A stretch of DNA of 40,011 nt from Clostridiales bacterium (GTDB lineage Bacteria > Bacillota > Clostridia > Oscillospirales > CAG-272): the NCBI GenBank assembly GCA_012514145.1, contig JAAZAV010000004.1, forward strand, positions 1 through 40,011. The letters run 5' to 3'. A program made the translations under genes and the position numbers. Within the stretch, counting starts at the first letter, position 1. Every line of letters starts with the position of its first letter. This document shows positions 25,632-33,655 of the stretch, one piece after another. Under the pieces are notes generated by a model, which was not told the DNA's origin, did no database searches, and worked only from the letters and a program-made list of their open reading frames with translations.

Positions 25632-27463
25632 TGAAAATGAAGAAGAACGAAAAAGCCAAAAAGACAAGACACCCCATTTCCCGCATAATAAAGAACAACC
25701 TTTATATGCTCGGGTTCGTCGCGAAGTATACGCCGTCGTATATATTCTGGACGATAGTCAAGGGTATCGTTTTGGGCTGCATAAACTCGTTTGTAGGCGT
25801 TATATTCATAAAAATGCTCTTTGACGCCATAGGAGCTAAAAACGCGCAGTTTAAGGACGCGGCGTCTGTCATAGCGGTTATGGCGGGTTTTTCGCTCCTT
25901 ACATTTTTATTCTATGTCTGGTATGGCAACCTGTATGATCCTAAAATCCGACAGACTCTGCATTTGAAAATGCAGGAAGCTTTGTTCGACAAGGCGCGCT
26001 CTCTTGACCTTGCCTGTTACGACGACCCGAAGTTTTACAACGATTTTGTCTGGGCTATAAATGAAAGCGACTGGCGCGCATCCGACATAATGGAGGACGT
26101 CGGCAATCTGATAGCCCGTATAATAACAACGCTCACGGTAATTGGTGTGCTGCTTATGATAGACATAGCTGTTGTAATAACTATTTTAGCCGTTGTCGGG
26201 CTTTCGGCAGCAATAGACCTTTGGAGAAAGAAGGTAAAATTCAAGCAAAATAATGAGCTTGTTCCGGAGCAGCGCAAGGCGGATTACATTACCCGCGTTT
26301 ACTCCCTGCCCGATTATTCGAAGGAAATCCGCTTAAGTCACGCGGGAGAGCTTCTGGTTGACGGATATACCGAAACGATTGAACGGCAAAAAAGCATCCG
26401 CAAACGCTTCGGTTTTATAACATTTCATATATCCAACTTAATAAATATGCTGAATCTCCTGATTTTCGAAGCCGGAATAAGTATATTGCTTATTTACAAG
26501 CTCTTTTCCGGCGATATACTGCTCGGCGATTTTGCGGCGGGAAGCAACGCCGTATGGCAGCTTAACTGGCAGATAAATACTCTCGTCGAGATTCTCGTTG
26601 AATTCCCCGAACACAGCCTTTACGCCGAAAAATTCCGCACCTTTATGGAATACGAGCCGAAAGTCAGAAGCGGCAAAAGGAAAGTCGATGAAATCAAAAG
26701 CATCGAGTTTAAAAACGTGTCGTTCAGCTATCCGTCATCGGAAACAGAATCGCTCAGGAATATCGATCTCACAATAAATAAAGGCGAAAAAATAGCGATA
26801 GTCGGCTACAACGGCGCGGGCAAAACGACGCTTATCAAGCTGCTGCTCCGCCTTTACGACCCGACCGAGGGCGAGGTAAAATTAAACGGCGAAAACCTGT
26901 GTGAGTATGAAACCGAAAGCTACCGTGAAAAAACCGGCGCGGTTTTTCAGGATTATCAGATATTCGCAGCTTCAATAGCGGAAAATGTCGCCGCCGATAT
27001 TTACGACCCCGCAAATAAAGAAAAAGTCCTCAAAGCCCTGCATCTGAGCACATTTGACGGCAAATTAGAATCTCTCGAAAAGGGAATTGATACCCCCCTG
27101 ACCCGCGAGTTTTCAAGCGAGGGCGTGAATCTCTCCGGCGGTGAAGCGCAAAAAGTGGCGATAGCGAGGGTGTTTTACCGCGACTGCGAGCTTATCATAA
27201 TGGACGAACCGTCCTCTGCACTCGACCCGATGGCGGAATACGAGCTCAATCAAACGATATTGAACTACGCGCGCGACAAAACCGTTATTTTCATCAGCCA
27301 CCGACTGTCAACGACGCGCATGGCGGACAGAATTTATATGTTCGCGGGCGGCTGTCTCATAGAGAACGGTTCGCACGACGAGCTGATGAAAATGAAAGGC
27401 GAATACGCCGCTATGTTTGAGCTGCAGGCGGAAAAATATAAAAACAATCAAAGCGAGTTTTGA
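25631..27463 (+). CDS. ABC transporter, fused permease and ATP-binding protein (second half)
   Basis: A 610-residue partner of the preceding half-transporter, with the same layout: a membrane domain (residues ~30-320) and an ATPase domain with Walker A G-Y-N-G-A-G-K-T-T at 392-400, signature L-S-G-G-E-A-Q-K, Walker B I-M-D-E-P-S-S-A-L-D-P and H-loop I-S-H-R-L-S. Both halves keep the catalytic Glu, so both sites could hydrolyse ATP. ATG 25631 overlaps the previous stop (TGATG), with GGAGAGGAGG at 25611-25620; a GTG at 25628 is an alternative start. It shares the lower G+C content and codon use of its partner. No precursor-peptide, immunity or two-component genes were found beside the pair. A weak 5-bp hairpin follows the stop. 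Confidence 0.9.
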   Translation: MKMKKNEKAKKTRHPISRIIKNNLYMLGFVAKYTPSYIFWTIVKGIVLGCINSFVGVIFIKMLFDAIGAKNAQFKDAASVIAVMAGFSLLTFLFYVWYGNLYDPKIRQTLHLKMQEALFDKARSLDLACYDDPKFYNDFVWAINESDWRASDIMEDVGNLIARIITTLTVIGVLLMIDIAVVITILAVVGLSAAIDLWRKKVKFKQNNELVPEQRKADYITRVYSLPDYSKEIRLSHAGELLVDGYTETIERQKSIRKRFGFITFHISNLINMLNLLIFEAGISILLIYKLFSGDILLGDFAAGSNAVWQLNWQINTLVEILVEFPEHSLYAEKFRTFMEYEPKVRSGKRKVDEIKSIEFKNVSFSYPSSETESLRNIDLTINKGEKIAIVGYNGAGKTTLIKLLLRLYDPTEGEVKLNGENLCEYETESYREKTGAVFQDYQIFAASIAENVAADIYDPANKEKVLKALHLSTFDGKLESLEKGIDTPLTREFSSEGVNLSGGEAQKVAIARVFYRDCELIIMDEPSSALDPMAEYELNQTILNYARDKTVIFISHRLSTTRMADRIYMFAGGCLIENGSHDELMKMKGEYAAMFELQAEKYKNNQSEF

Positions 27464-27661
27464 ATTACAAACAAAAAACGAAGCGCTTGAGCTTCTTCGG
27501 GGAAGCAACTGAAACCAAAACAGCGGAACATCCGGCGATAAAAAATCCCGCCCTGTCCGAAGCTGCAATGCCTTTGCTGCAGCGCATAATTAAAACGCAA
27601 ATCTGCCGACGCGGGATAACCGTGCCGACGATAATTTATATAAAACAAAGGAGATATCATC

Positions 27662-28372
27662 ATGGCACTTACACCCGAAATCCTCAGCGAACTTAAGGGA
27701 AGAGGTTTTCTTCAGAACCGAAACGGCGAGACCTTTTCGGCGCGTCTGCTGACCGTAAACGGAATCGTGTCCTCCGAAACCCTTGAGGCGGTTGCCGAGG
27801 CGGCGCGCCGTTTCGGAAACGGCAAGACCGGTCTCACCTCCCGTATGACCTTCGAGATCTGGGGCATCAAATACGAGAACATCGAGCCGCTTACCGCTTT
27901 CTTAGCCAAGCACGGTCTTGAGACCGGAGGAACCGGTCCCAAGGTTCGCCCGGTCACCGCCTGCAAGGGAACCGTATGCCAGCACGGTCTCTACGACACC
28001 GTCGAGTTTGCCGCCCGCCTGCATGAGATCTATTATAAGGGCTGGCGTGATGTCAAGCTCCCGCACAAGTTCAAGATAGGCTGCGGCGGCTGCCCCAACA
28101 ACTGCATCAAACCGGCGCTCAATGATATGGGCTTTGTCGGAATGTCAAAGGGCGAGCGCCCCATAGCCTGCTTCATCGGCGGCAGGTACGGCAAGTCCTG
28201 GAGACAGGGCGACCGTCTCGAGGGTCTCTATACAGAGGACGAGGCAATAAAGTTAGTGAAGATAGTACTCGAATACTACATTGCGAACGGCCAGCCAAAG
28301 GAGCGTCTGGCGTCGATGGTGGAGCGCATCGGCTTCGAGAAGGTTCAGGCGGATATCCTGGCAAAGTTGTAA
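27662..28372 (+). CDS. Small siroheme/4Fe-4S sulfite- or nitrite-reductase-like protein
   Basis: A 236-residue protein with the halves of a nitrite/sulfite reductase fold. Residues 1-80 match the ferredoxin-like domain, including T-S-R-M-T-F-E-I-W-G. Cys101 and Cys106 (T-A-C-K-G-T-V-C) and Cys144/Cys148 (G-C-P-N-N-C) provide the four ligands expected for a coupled siroheme/4Fe-4S centre. The first pair is spaced x4, one shorter than the common x5. No 2x4Fe ferredoxin insert is present, and the size matches the low-molecular-mass assimilatory sulfite reductases described from Desulfovibrio. Its electron donor is not encoded nearby. AAAGGAG at 27647-27653 fixes ATG 27662. It stands alone between the exporter pair and the yceD-rpmF operon. 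Confidence 0.8.
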   Translation: MALTPEILSELKGRGFLQNRNGETFSARLLTVNGIVSSETLEAVAEAARRFGNGKTGLTSRMTFEIWGIKYENIEPLTAFLAKHGLETGGTGPKVRPVTACKGTVCQHGLYDTVEFAARLHEIYYKGWRDVKLPHKFKIGCGGCPNNCIKPALNDMGFVGMSKGERPIACFIGGRYGKSWRQGDRLEGLYTEDEAIKLVKIVLEYYIANGQPKERLASMVERIGFEKVQADILAKL

Positions 28373-28472
28373 TTATGCTGCGATAAACCGTACATGACGC
28401 CGCCTTTGTGAATATTCACAAAAACCTCACCGGGTTTGCGTTGAAAGTTCTAATCAGTTTAAAATTTGTCCA

Positions 28473-28501
28473 TTGACAAACGGCGGCTTATCATGTATAA
28501 T
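28473..28501 (+). promoter_or_regulatory. Consensus promoter of yceD-rpmF
   Basis: TTGACA (28473-28478), a 17-nt spacer and TATAAT (28496-28501) form a perfect sigma-A promoter 35 nt before yceD, fitting the high expression of a ribosomal-protein operon. The bases next to the -10 (CATG-TATAAT) are close to those at 2688. Confidence 0.94.
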
Positions 28502-28536
28502 GCCGTTTATGGTGTCTAAAGTATGGAGGTCATTCT

Positions 28537-29079
28537 GTGGAACTGAATATCAAGGGGCTGCTCGGCGGCGAGGTTAAGAGAATCCCGTTCGATTATGAGC
28601 TTGAGCTGAGTGATATCAGTGCCTCGGATGTCGCCCTTCCTTCACCGGCACATGTCACGGGCGAAGTCACAAGCGGAATGGGTTATGTGCTTCTCGCCTT
28701 TCATGTGAGTCTGCCGTACAAAACCGCCTGCGCCCGCTGTCTCGAACCGGTTGAGGGTGTTTTTGAGTTGTCTGCCGAGCGTCCGCTTGCGACGGAAACA
28801 ACGCTTGATTCGGAAGACAACGAAGAATATGTTCAGGTGATCGGCGGTATACTCGGTCTTGACGAGCCGGTTCTGGAGCAGATAATTATCGAATTCCCGA
28901 TTCGTTTCCTCTGCTCGGAGGATTGCCCCGGGCTTTGCCGCAAGTGCGGCAAACGGCTGAGCGAGGGAGACTGCGGATGCGACAGAAGCGAAAGCGACCC
29001 GCGGCTGGCGCATATCGCCGAAAAACTGGGCGAGATGCTGGCATCGGCGAATACCGAAGACACGGATAAGCAGCAATAA
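28537..29079 (+). CDS. yceD: YceD/DUF177 family protein
   Basis: A 180-residue DUF177 protein. Family members in bacteria and plastids are encoded beside rpmF and are needed for normal 23S rRNA accumulation or large-subunit assembly. Diagnostic features are the C-A-R-C-L motif mid-protein and the C-S-E-D-C-x-G-L-C-x-x-C-G segment, followed by C-G-C; these Cys probably bind metal. The start is GTG 28537 with GGAGG at 28525-28529. rpmF follows 25 nt downstream. Confidence 0.93.
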   Translation: MELNIKGLLGGEVKRIPFDYELELSDISASDVALPSPAHVTGEVTSGMGYVLLAFHVSLPYKTACARCLEPVEGVFELSAERPLATETTLDSEDNEEYVQVIGGILGLDEPVLEQIIIEFPIRFLCSEDCPGLCRKCGKRLSEGDCGCDRSESDPRLAHIAEKLGEMLASANTEDTDKQQ

Positions 29080-29104
29080 GGAGTAATACAGGAGGTCAGG
29101 ACAA

Positions 29105-29287
29105 ATGGCAGTACCGAAGAGAAAGGTTTCGAAAGCAAGAAGAGATAAGAGACGCTCCAACGTCTGGAAGCTCGATATGCCCGGTATGGTAAAGTGCCCG
29201 AAGTGCGGAGAGTACAATCTTGCTCACAGAGTCTGCAGAGCATGCGGCTCCTATGACGGCAAGGAAGTCTTAAAGGTCGAGGCATAA
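29105..29287 (+). CDS. rpmF: 50S ribosomal protein L32
   Basis: A 60-residue L32 with the A-V-P-K-R-K-x-S-K N-terminus and a zinc ribbon of two Cys pairs (C-P-K-C ... C-R-A-C), so it is the zinc-dependent form. GGAGG lies at 29091-29095. It is cotranscribed with yceD and ended by the terminator at 29362-29393. Confidence 0.98.
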   Translation: MAVPKRKVSKARRDKRRSNVWKLDMPGMVKCPKCGEYNLAHRVCRACGSYDGKEVLKVEA

Positions 29288-29361
29288 TCGGTCACGGTTT
29301 CCGCGCATCCGCGGCATTACGTTAACGAATTACCGACCCGCATAGCGAAAGCGGGAGAATG

Positions 29362-29393
29362 TATGGACGCGGAGACGCGTCCATATGTTTTTT
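29362..29393 (+). terminator. Rho-independent terminator after rpmF
   Basis: A 10-bp perfect stem (29362-29371 with 29376-29385), a GAGA loop, then six T at 29388-29393. It separates the ribosomal operon from the DUF512 gene. Confidence 0.93.
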
Positions 29394-29446
29394 AATTAAG
29401 CGCATTACGTGTGGGTTCGTTCATCTCAGCAGCGCAGTGTATAATA

Positions 29447-30739
29447 ATGGTAAGAATTGACAGTGTAACGCGCCGCTCGGCAGCCGACAGGGCGGGAATA
29501 TCGGCGGGCGACTTCCTGATATCGGTAAACGGTCACCCGGTGAACGACCGGCTGGACTACGACTTCCGCATGGCGGAAAGGACGGTCGAGCTGGTGCTGG
29601 AGCGGGCTGGGGAGCGATATTCCGTAACGCTCAAAAAGCGGGAATACGCCGATATAGGATTGGGTTTTTCCACCTTCCTCATGGACGGTCAGCGTTCCTG
29701 CCGCAACAAGTGCATATTCTGTTTCATCGACCAGAATCCCCCCGGGCTGCGCGAATCGATATACTTTAAGGACGACGACACCCGCATGTCCTTCCTCAGC
29801 GGCAGTTATGTAACGCTGACCAATATCAGCGATGCCGACATAGCCCGCATCGTCGAGATGAAAACCTCTCCGATAAACATATCGGTGCACACCACCGACG
29901 GGGAACTGCGGGTGAAGATGCTCAAAAACCCCGCGGCAGCAAGGGTCATGGAGATAATGCATACCTTCGCCGCGGCGAATATCACTATGAACTGTCAGAT
30001 AGTGCTCTGCCGGGGTATCAACGACGGCGAAGCGCTCAGCCGCACCATGGCCGATCTCAGCCTGTTCTTCCCGCAGGCGGCAAGTGTTTCGGTGGTGCCG
30101 GCGGGCCTGACAAAGCACAGGGAGGGACTTTACCCCCTTGAACCCTTCACGCCCGACGAGTGCGCGGCGGTGATACGTCAGGTTGAGAGCTTTGCGGCGC
30201 GATGCCTTAAAAAACACGGCTCGCGTATCTTCTTCTGTGCCGACGAGTTTTATGTAAAAGCGGGTCTGCCCCTGCCGCCGGCGGAGGAATACGAAGATTT
30301 TCCACAGCTTGACAACGGCGTTGGCAAAATCTCCTCCATGGAAGAGGAGTTCGCCGCGGCGCTTGAGAAGTGCGAAAGCTGCGGCGAGGGCGAGCTGTCG
30401 GTTGCCACAGGCACGGCGGCGTATGACTTTATCCGCTCGCTTGCCGACCGGGTGGAAGTAAAATTCCCGAAGCGAAAAATCCGTGTCTACATGATAGAGA
30501 ACCGCCTGTTCGGCGAAAGCGTCACGGTGGCGGGGCTTATATGCGGCGCCGACCTGGCGGAACAGCTTGCCGGCAGGGAGTTGGGAGAACGGCTTCTTCT
30601 GCCCGAGGTGATGCTGCGCCACGAGAGAGATATGTTTCTCGACAGTATGACGCCTGATGAGCTTGAAGAAAGGCTCGGAGTCCCGCTGGAGTTCGTGCCC
30701 GACGACGGATATGAATTCGTCGGCGCGGTGACGCGTTAA
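29447..30739 (+). CDS. DUF512 radical-SAM protein with N-terminal PDZ domain
   Basis: A 430-residue protein. Residues 1-65 are a PDZ-like domain (I-S-A-G-D-F-L-I-S-V-N-G-H). The radical-SAM iron-sulfur motif is Cys85/Cys89/Cys92 in C-R-N-K-C-I-F-C-F-I-D-Q, and the C-terminal DUF512 region follows from about residue 230. Such proteins are conserved in Clostridia, usually just before der and plsY as here; the reaction is not established. The start is ATG 29447, giving the family-like M-V-R-I-D-S-V N-terminus; GTG 29411 would add 12 unlikely residues. Neither start has a Shine-Dalgarno sequence; ATG 29447 is immediately preceded by TATAATA. Confidence 0.9.
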   Translation: MVRIDSVTRRSAADRAGISAGDFLISVNGHPVNDRLDYDFRMAERTVELVLERAGERYSVTLKKREYADIGLGFSTFLMDGQRSCRNKCIFCFIDQNPPGLRESIYFKDDDTRMSFLSGSYVTLTNISDADIARIVEMKTSPINISVHTTDGELRVKMLKNPAAARVMEIMHTFAAANITMNCQIVLCRGINDGEALSRTMADLSLFFPQAASVSVVPAGLTKHREGLYPLEPFTPDECAAVIRQVESFAARCLKKHGSRIFFCADEFYVKAGLPLPPAEEYEDFPQLDNGVGKISSMEEEFAAALEKCESCGEGELSVATGTAAYDFIRSLADRVEVKFPKRKIRVYMIENRLFGESVTVAGLICGADLAEQLAGRELGERLLLPEVMLRHERDMFLDSMTPDELEERLGVPLEFVPDDGYEFVGAVTR

Positions 30740-30859
30740 TGATGTGACCGATTGAAACCGTGTGATACACAAATTAAAACAAAAGACAGACAATAACAAA
30801 CCCAATTTTAAATCACAATCCCTTTTTACAAGGCCGCGTAACCCTTCGGAGGTGAGAGA

Positions 30860-32200
30860 GTGAAACCGGTTATAGCCATAGTAGGCCGCCCGAATGTGGG
30901 CAAAAGCACATTATTTAACAAGTTAGCGGGCAGGCGTCTGGCGGTAGTCGAGGACACGCCGGGAGTTACACGCGACCGCATGTATACCGACACCGAATGG
31001 AACGGCCGGCAGCTTATGCTTATCGATACCGGCGGCATAGAGCCGGTGAGCGACGAGATAATTCCGCGTCATATGCGTATGCAGGCCGAGATAGCCATCG
31101 AGACGGCCGACGTGATAGTATTCATGACCGACGTGACGGCGGGCGTGACGGCGGACGACCGGGATATAACTACAATGCTGATGAAGAGCCTCAAACCGCT
31201 GATACTCTGTGTAAACAAGTGCGACAGCATAGGCGCGCCGCCGCCCGAGTTTTACGAATTCTACGAGCTGGGCATACAGGGCGATCCGATAGCGGTTTCG
31301 TCGCTACACGGCAGCGGGACCGGCGACCTGCTTGACCGCATAGTGGAGCTGTGTCCGCCGCCCCACGAGGATGAGCACAAGGACGAGGACACGGGAATTT
31401 CGGTGGCGGTCATCGGGCGTCCCAACGCAGGCAAGAGCTCCATGGTCAATCGGCTTTTGGGCGAAGATCGGATGATAGTCTCCGACATAGCAGGCACCAC
31501 CCGCGACTCGGTGGACACCACGGTGACAAACGAATACGGCACCTTCACCTTCATCGACACGGCGGGCATACGCCGTCAGAGCCGCATCGACTCGCGCGTA
31601 GAGTATTACTGTGTGCTGCGGGCAAAACTGGCTGTGGAGCGGGCGGACGTCTGCATACTTCTGATTGACGCGGGCGAAGGAATCACCGAGCAGGACGAAC
31701 GCATCGCCGGTATCGCCCACGAGGCGGGTAAGGCGGTTATCATAGTCGTGAACAAGTGGGATCTTGTCGAGAAGGACAACGACACCACAAACCAGTATAC
31801 AAAGGATGTCTACAACGCCCTGTCATATATGACCTATGCGCCGCTTCTCTTCTGTTCGGCGCTGACCGGTCAGCGGGTGAACAAGCTGTACGAGCATATA
31901 AACTATGTATACGGTCAGGCGGCGACCCGCATTGCCACCGGCATGCTCAACGATGTGCTGAACGACGCGATCACGCGGGTGCAGCCTCCCTCGGACAAGG
32001 GGCGCAGACTCAGTATATACTACATGACCCAGGTGGACGTAAAGCCGCCTACCTTCGTGATATTCTGCAACAGCGAAGAGCTGTTCCACTTCTCATACCG
32101 GCGCTATATCGAGAATCAGCTGCGGGAGGTCTTCGGCTTCAGGGGTACGCCCATCAGGCTGATAGTGCGTCAGCGCAACGAAGAGGGAGAGGAAAGGTAA
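30860..32200 (+). CDS. der: Ribosome biogenesis GTPase Der (EngA)
   Basis: A 446-residue double GTPase required for 50S subunit maturation. The first G1 motif, G-R-P-N-V-G-K-S, is at residues 9-16 and the second, G-R-P-N-A-G-K-S, at 186-193. N-K-C-D and N-K-W-D are the two G4 motifs, and the C-terminal KH-like domain ends with P-I-R-L-I-V-R-Q-R. The start is GTG 30860 with GGAGGTGA at 30848-30855. The 120-nt gap from the DUF512 gene holds no clear promoter or terminator. Confidence 0.97.
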   Translation: MKPVIAIVGRPNVGKSTLFNKLAGRRLAVVEDTPGVTRDRMYTDTEWNGRQLMLIDTGGIEPVSDEIIPRHMRMQAEIAIETADVIVFMTDVTAGVTADDRDITTMLMKSLKPLILCVNKCDSIGAPPPEFYEFYELGIQGDPIAVSSLHGSGTGDLLDRIVELCPPPHEDEHKDEDTGISVAVIGRPNAGKSSMVNRLLGEDRMIVSDIAGTTRDSVDTTVTNEYGTFTFIDTAGIRRQSRIDSRVEYYCVLRAKLAVERADVCILLIDAGEGITEQDERIAGIAHEAGKAVIIVVNKWDLVEKDNDTTNQYTKDVYNALSYMTYAPLLFCSALTGQRVNKLYEHINYVYGQAATRIATGMLNDVLNDAITRVQPPSDKGRRLSIYYMTQVDVKPPTFVIFCNSEELFHFSYRRYIENQLREVFGFRGTPIRLIVRQRNEEGEER

Positions 32201-32252
32201 CAGCGATTTCCGACGAATATAAACCGATTTAATCTTTATCGGAGCAAACAAC

Positions 32253-33011
32253 ATGGATTTTTCCTTTGAAAACATTGTCCTTAAGGGCGTATTCGGAATA
32301 CTTGCCGAGCAGACGGGGCCGCTGATTTTTCTCGGTTTTCTGCTCTCTGCGATTGCAGGCTACCTGCTGGGCAGCATAAACACGGCGCTTGTGGTGTCAA
32401 AGGTGTTCTACGGCGAGGATATACGCAAAAGCGGTTCGGGCAACGCCGGCATGACCAACATGATGCGCACCTACGGCACCTCGGCGGCGGTCTTCACACT
32501 GGTGGGCGACGCTCTGAAAGCCATAATAGCGGTTATCATCGGCACAGTGCTGGGCGGACGCGAAATGGGAGCCTATATAGCGGGGCTGTTCTGTGTGGTC
32601 GGACACGCCCTGCCCCTGTACTTCGGCTTCAAGGGCGGAAAGGGAATAGTGGTGACGGCGGCGATGCTGCTCTGTCTCCATCCCCTTTGCTTCCTGCTGC
32701 TGTTTATACTCTTCGTCCTTATAGTGCTGGTGACAAGATACATTTCGCTGGGATCGATTATCTGCGTACTGGCGTTCCCGGTTATGCTGTCGCGCATGAG
32801 CGAGCCGAATATCGTGTCTACCCTCTGTTCCATAGCGATCGCCGGCTTTGTGGTATGGCTGCACAGGGGAAACATAATGCGGCTGTACAATAAGACCGAG
32901 AGCAAGTTCGAGTTCAAGAAGAGCAAAAAGAAGAAGGATATACAAAAGGAATCGGAAGCGGAGGCTGTCGCCGCCGCCAAGACCGATAACGAAGAAACGG
33001 AGGATAAGTAA
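32253..33011 (+). CDS. plsY: Glycerol-3-phosphate acyltransferase PlsY
   Basis: A 252-residue membrane enzyme that uses acyl-phosphate to acylate glycerol-3-phosphate, the first step of phospholipid synthesis. The three family motifs are present: G-S-I-N-T-A (residues 40-45), G-S-G-N-A-G-M-T-N (61-69) and G-H-A-L-P-x-x-x-x-F-K-G-G-K-G (117-131). About six hydrophobic segments are seen. Residues ~205-252 form a charged Lys/Glu-rich cytoplasmic tail absent from typical ~200-residue PlsY. GGAG at ~32240 precedes ATG 32253. It lies 52 nt after der and 1 nt before the regulator gene. Confidence 0.95.
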   Translation: MDFSFENIVLKGVFGILAEQTGPLIFLGFLLSAIAGYLLGSINTALVVSKVFYGEDIRKSGSGNAGMTNMMRTYGTSAAVFTLVGDALKAIIAVIIGTVLGGREMGAYIAGLFCVVGHALPLYFGFKGGKGIVVTAAMLLCLHPLCFLLLFILFVLIVLVTRYISLGSIICVLAFPVMLSRMSEPNIVSTLCSIAIAGFVVWLHRGNIMRLYNKTESKFEFKKSKKKKDIQKESEAEAVAAAKTDNEETEDK

Positions 33012-33012
33012 A

Positions 33013-33576
33013 ATGCTGCCTGAAGTAGAACAGATAGCCGCGCGTATACGCGAACTGCGCGAAATCCTCGAGCTGCCCGCAGACGATGTGGCTAAGGAAA
33101 TAGATGTAACCCCCGAGGTTTACAAAGCCTATGAGGCGGGCGAGCGGGATATACCCATAAGCAAATTATATATGATTGCCACCGCGCTGAACGTAGACCC
33201 CACGGTGCTGCTTATCGGAGACGCTCCCCGTATGGTGGAGTATACCGTTGTACGCCAGGGCAAAGGCATCAAGGTCGACCGTCTGAAGGGCTACAGCTTT
33301 GTGTCGCTGGCGTATAACTTTATAGGCCGGGATATGGAGCCCATGATAGTTAATATGGAACCCGACTCCCCCGATCCGCGTCTGGTCACACACAGGGGCA
33401 ACGAGTTCAACTATGTGATCGAGGGCAGAGTCGCCGTTATTCTGGATGACAAGCAGTTCGTGCTGGACGCCGGCGACAGTATCTATTTCGACCCCGCCAT
33501 CCCACACGGCCAGAAGGCTGTGGGCGGCCCGGCAAGGTTTATCACGGTCATCAACGAATACCGTATAAATGACTGA
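33013..33576 (+). CDS. XRE-family HTH and cupin domain regulator
   Basis: A 187-residue protein. Residues ~5-70 form a lambda-repressor-like helix-turn-helix (I-R-E-L-R-E-I-L-E-L ... Y-K-A-Y-E-A-G-E-R-D-I-P), and residues ~105-185 a small cupin barrel (H-R-G-N-E-F-N-Y-V-I-E-G and I-P-H-G-Q-K-A) that may bind a small ligand or metal. Proteins of this type often sit next to AMP-forming acyl-CoA ligases and probably control them; the ligase gene follows 75 nt downstream. GGAGG at 32999-33003 overlaps the end of plsY and precedes ATG 33013. Confidence 0.88.
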   Translation: MLPEVEQIAARIRELREILELPADDVAKEIDVTPEVYKAYEAGERDIPISKLYMIATALNVDPTVLLIGDAPRMVEYTVVRQGKGIKVDRLKGYSFVSLAYNFIGRDMEPMIVNMEPDSPDPRLVTHRGNEFNYVIEGRVAVILDDKQFVLDAGDSIYFDPAIPHGQKAVGGPARFITVINEYRIND

Positions 33577-33604
33577 TGCCGCAATGATTTATTGTATATA
33601 CTTT

Positions 33605-33655
33605 ATGAAAGGAAGCAGCGGGAGTGATCTGCTCACCGCCCAACGCAGAATATGA
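33605..33655 (+). CDS. Possible 16-codon leader ORF overlapping the acyl-CoA synthetase start
   Basis: ATG 33605 opens sixteen codons that end at TGA 33653-33655, overlapping the synthetase ATG 33652 as ATGA. No ribosome site precedes ATG 33605, but none stands close to ATG 33652 either. It may be a coupling leader, or chance, since ATGA arises whenever the second codon begins with A. Confidence 0.25.
   Translation: MKGSSGSDLLTAQRRI

Noticed and set aside
27460-27696. Small plus-strand frame between the exporter pair and the sulfite-reductase-like gene
   Set aside because: It overlaps both neighbours, has no ribosome site at its start, and its product is basic and low-complexity. The gap is better read as a leader for the reductase gene.
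29440-29445. TATAAT directly before the DUF512 start codon as a promoter -10
   Set aside because: No -35 hexamer lies 16-18 nt upstream, and transcription would begin after the ATG. It is treated as an AT-rich start context.
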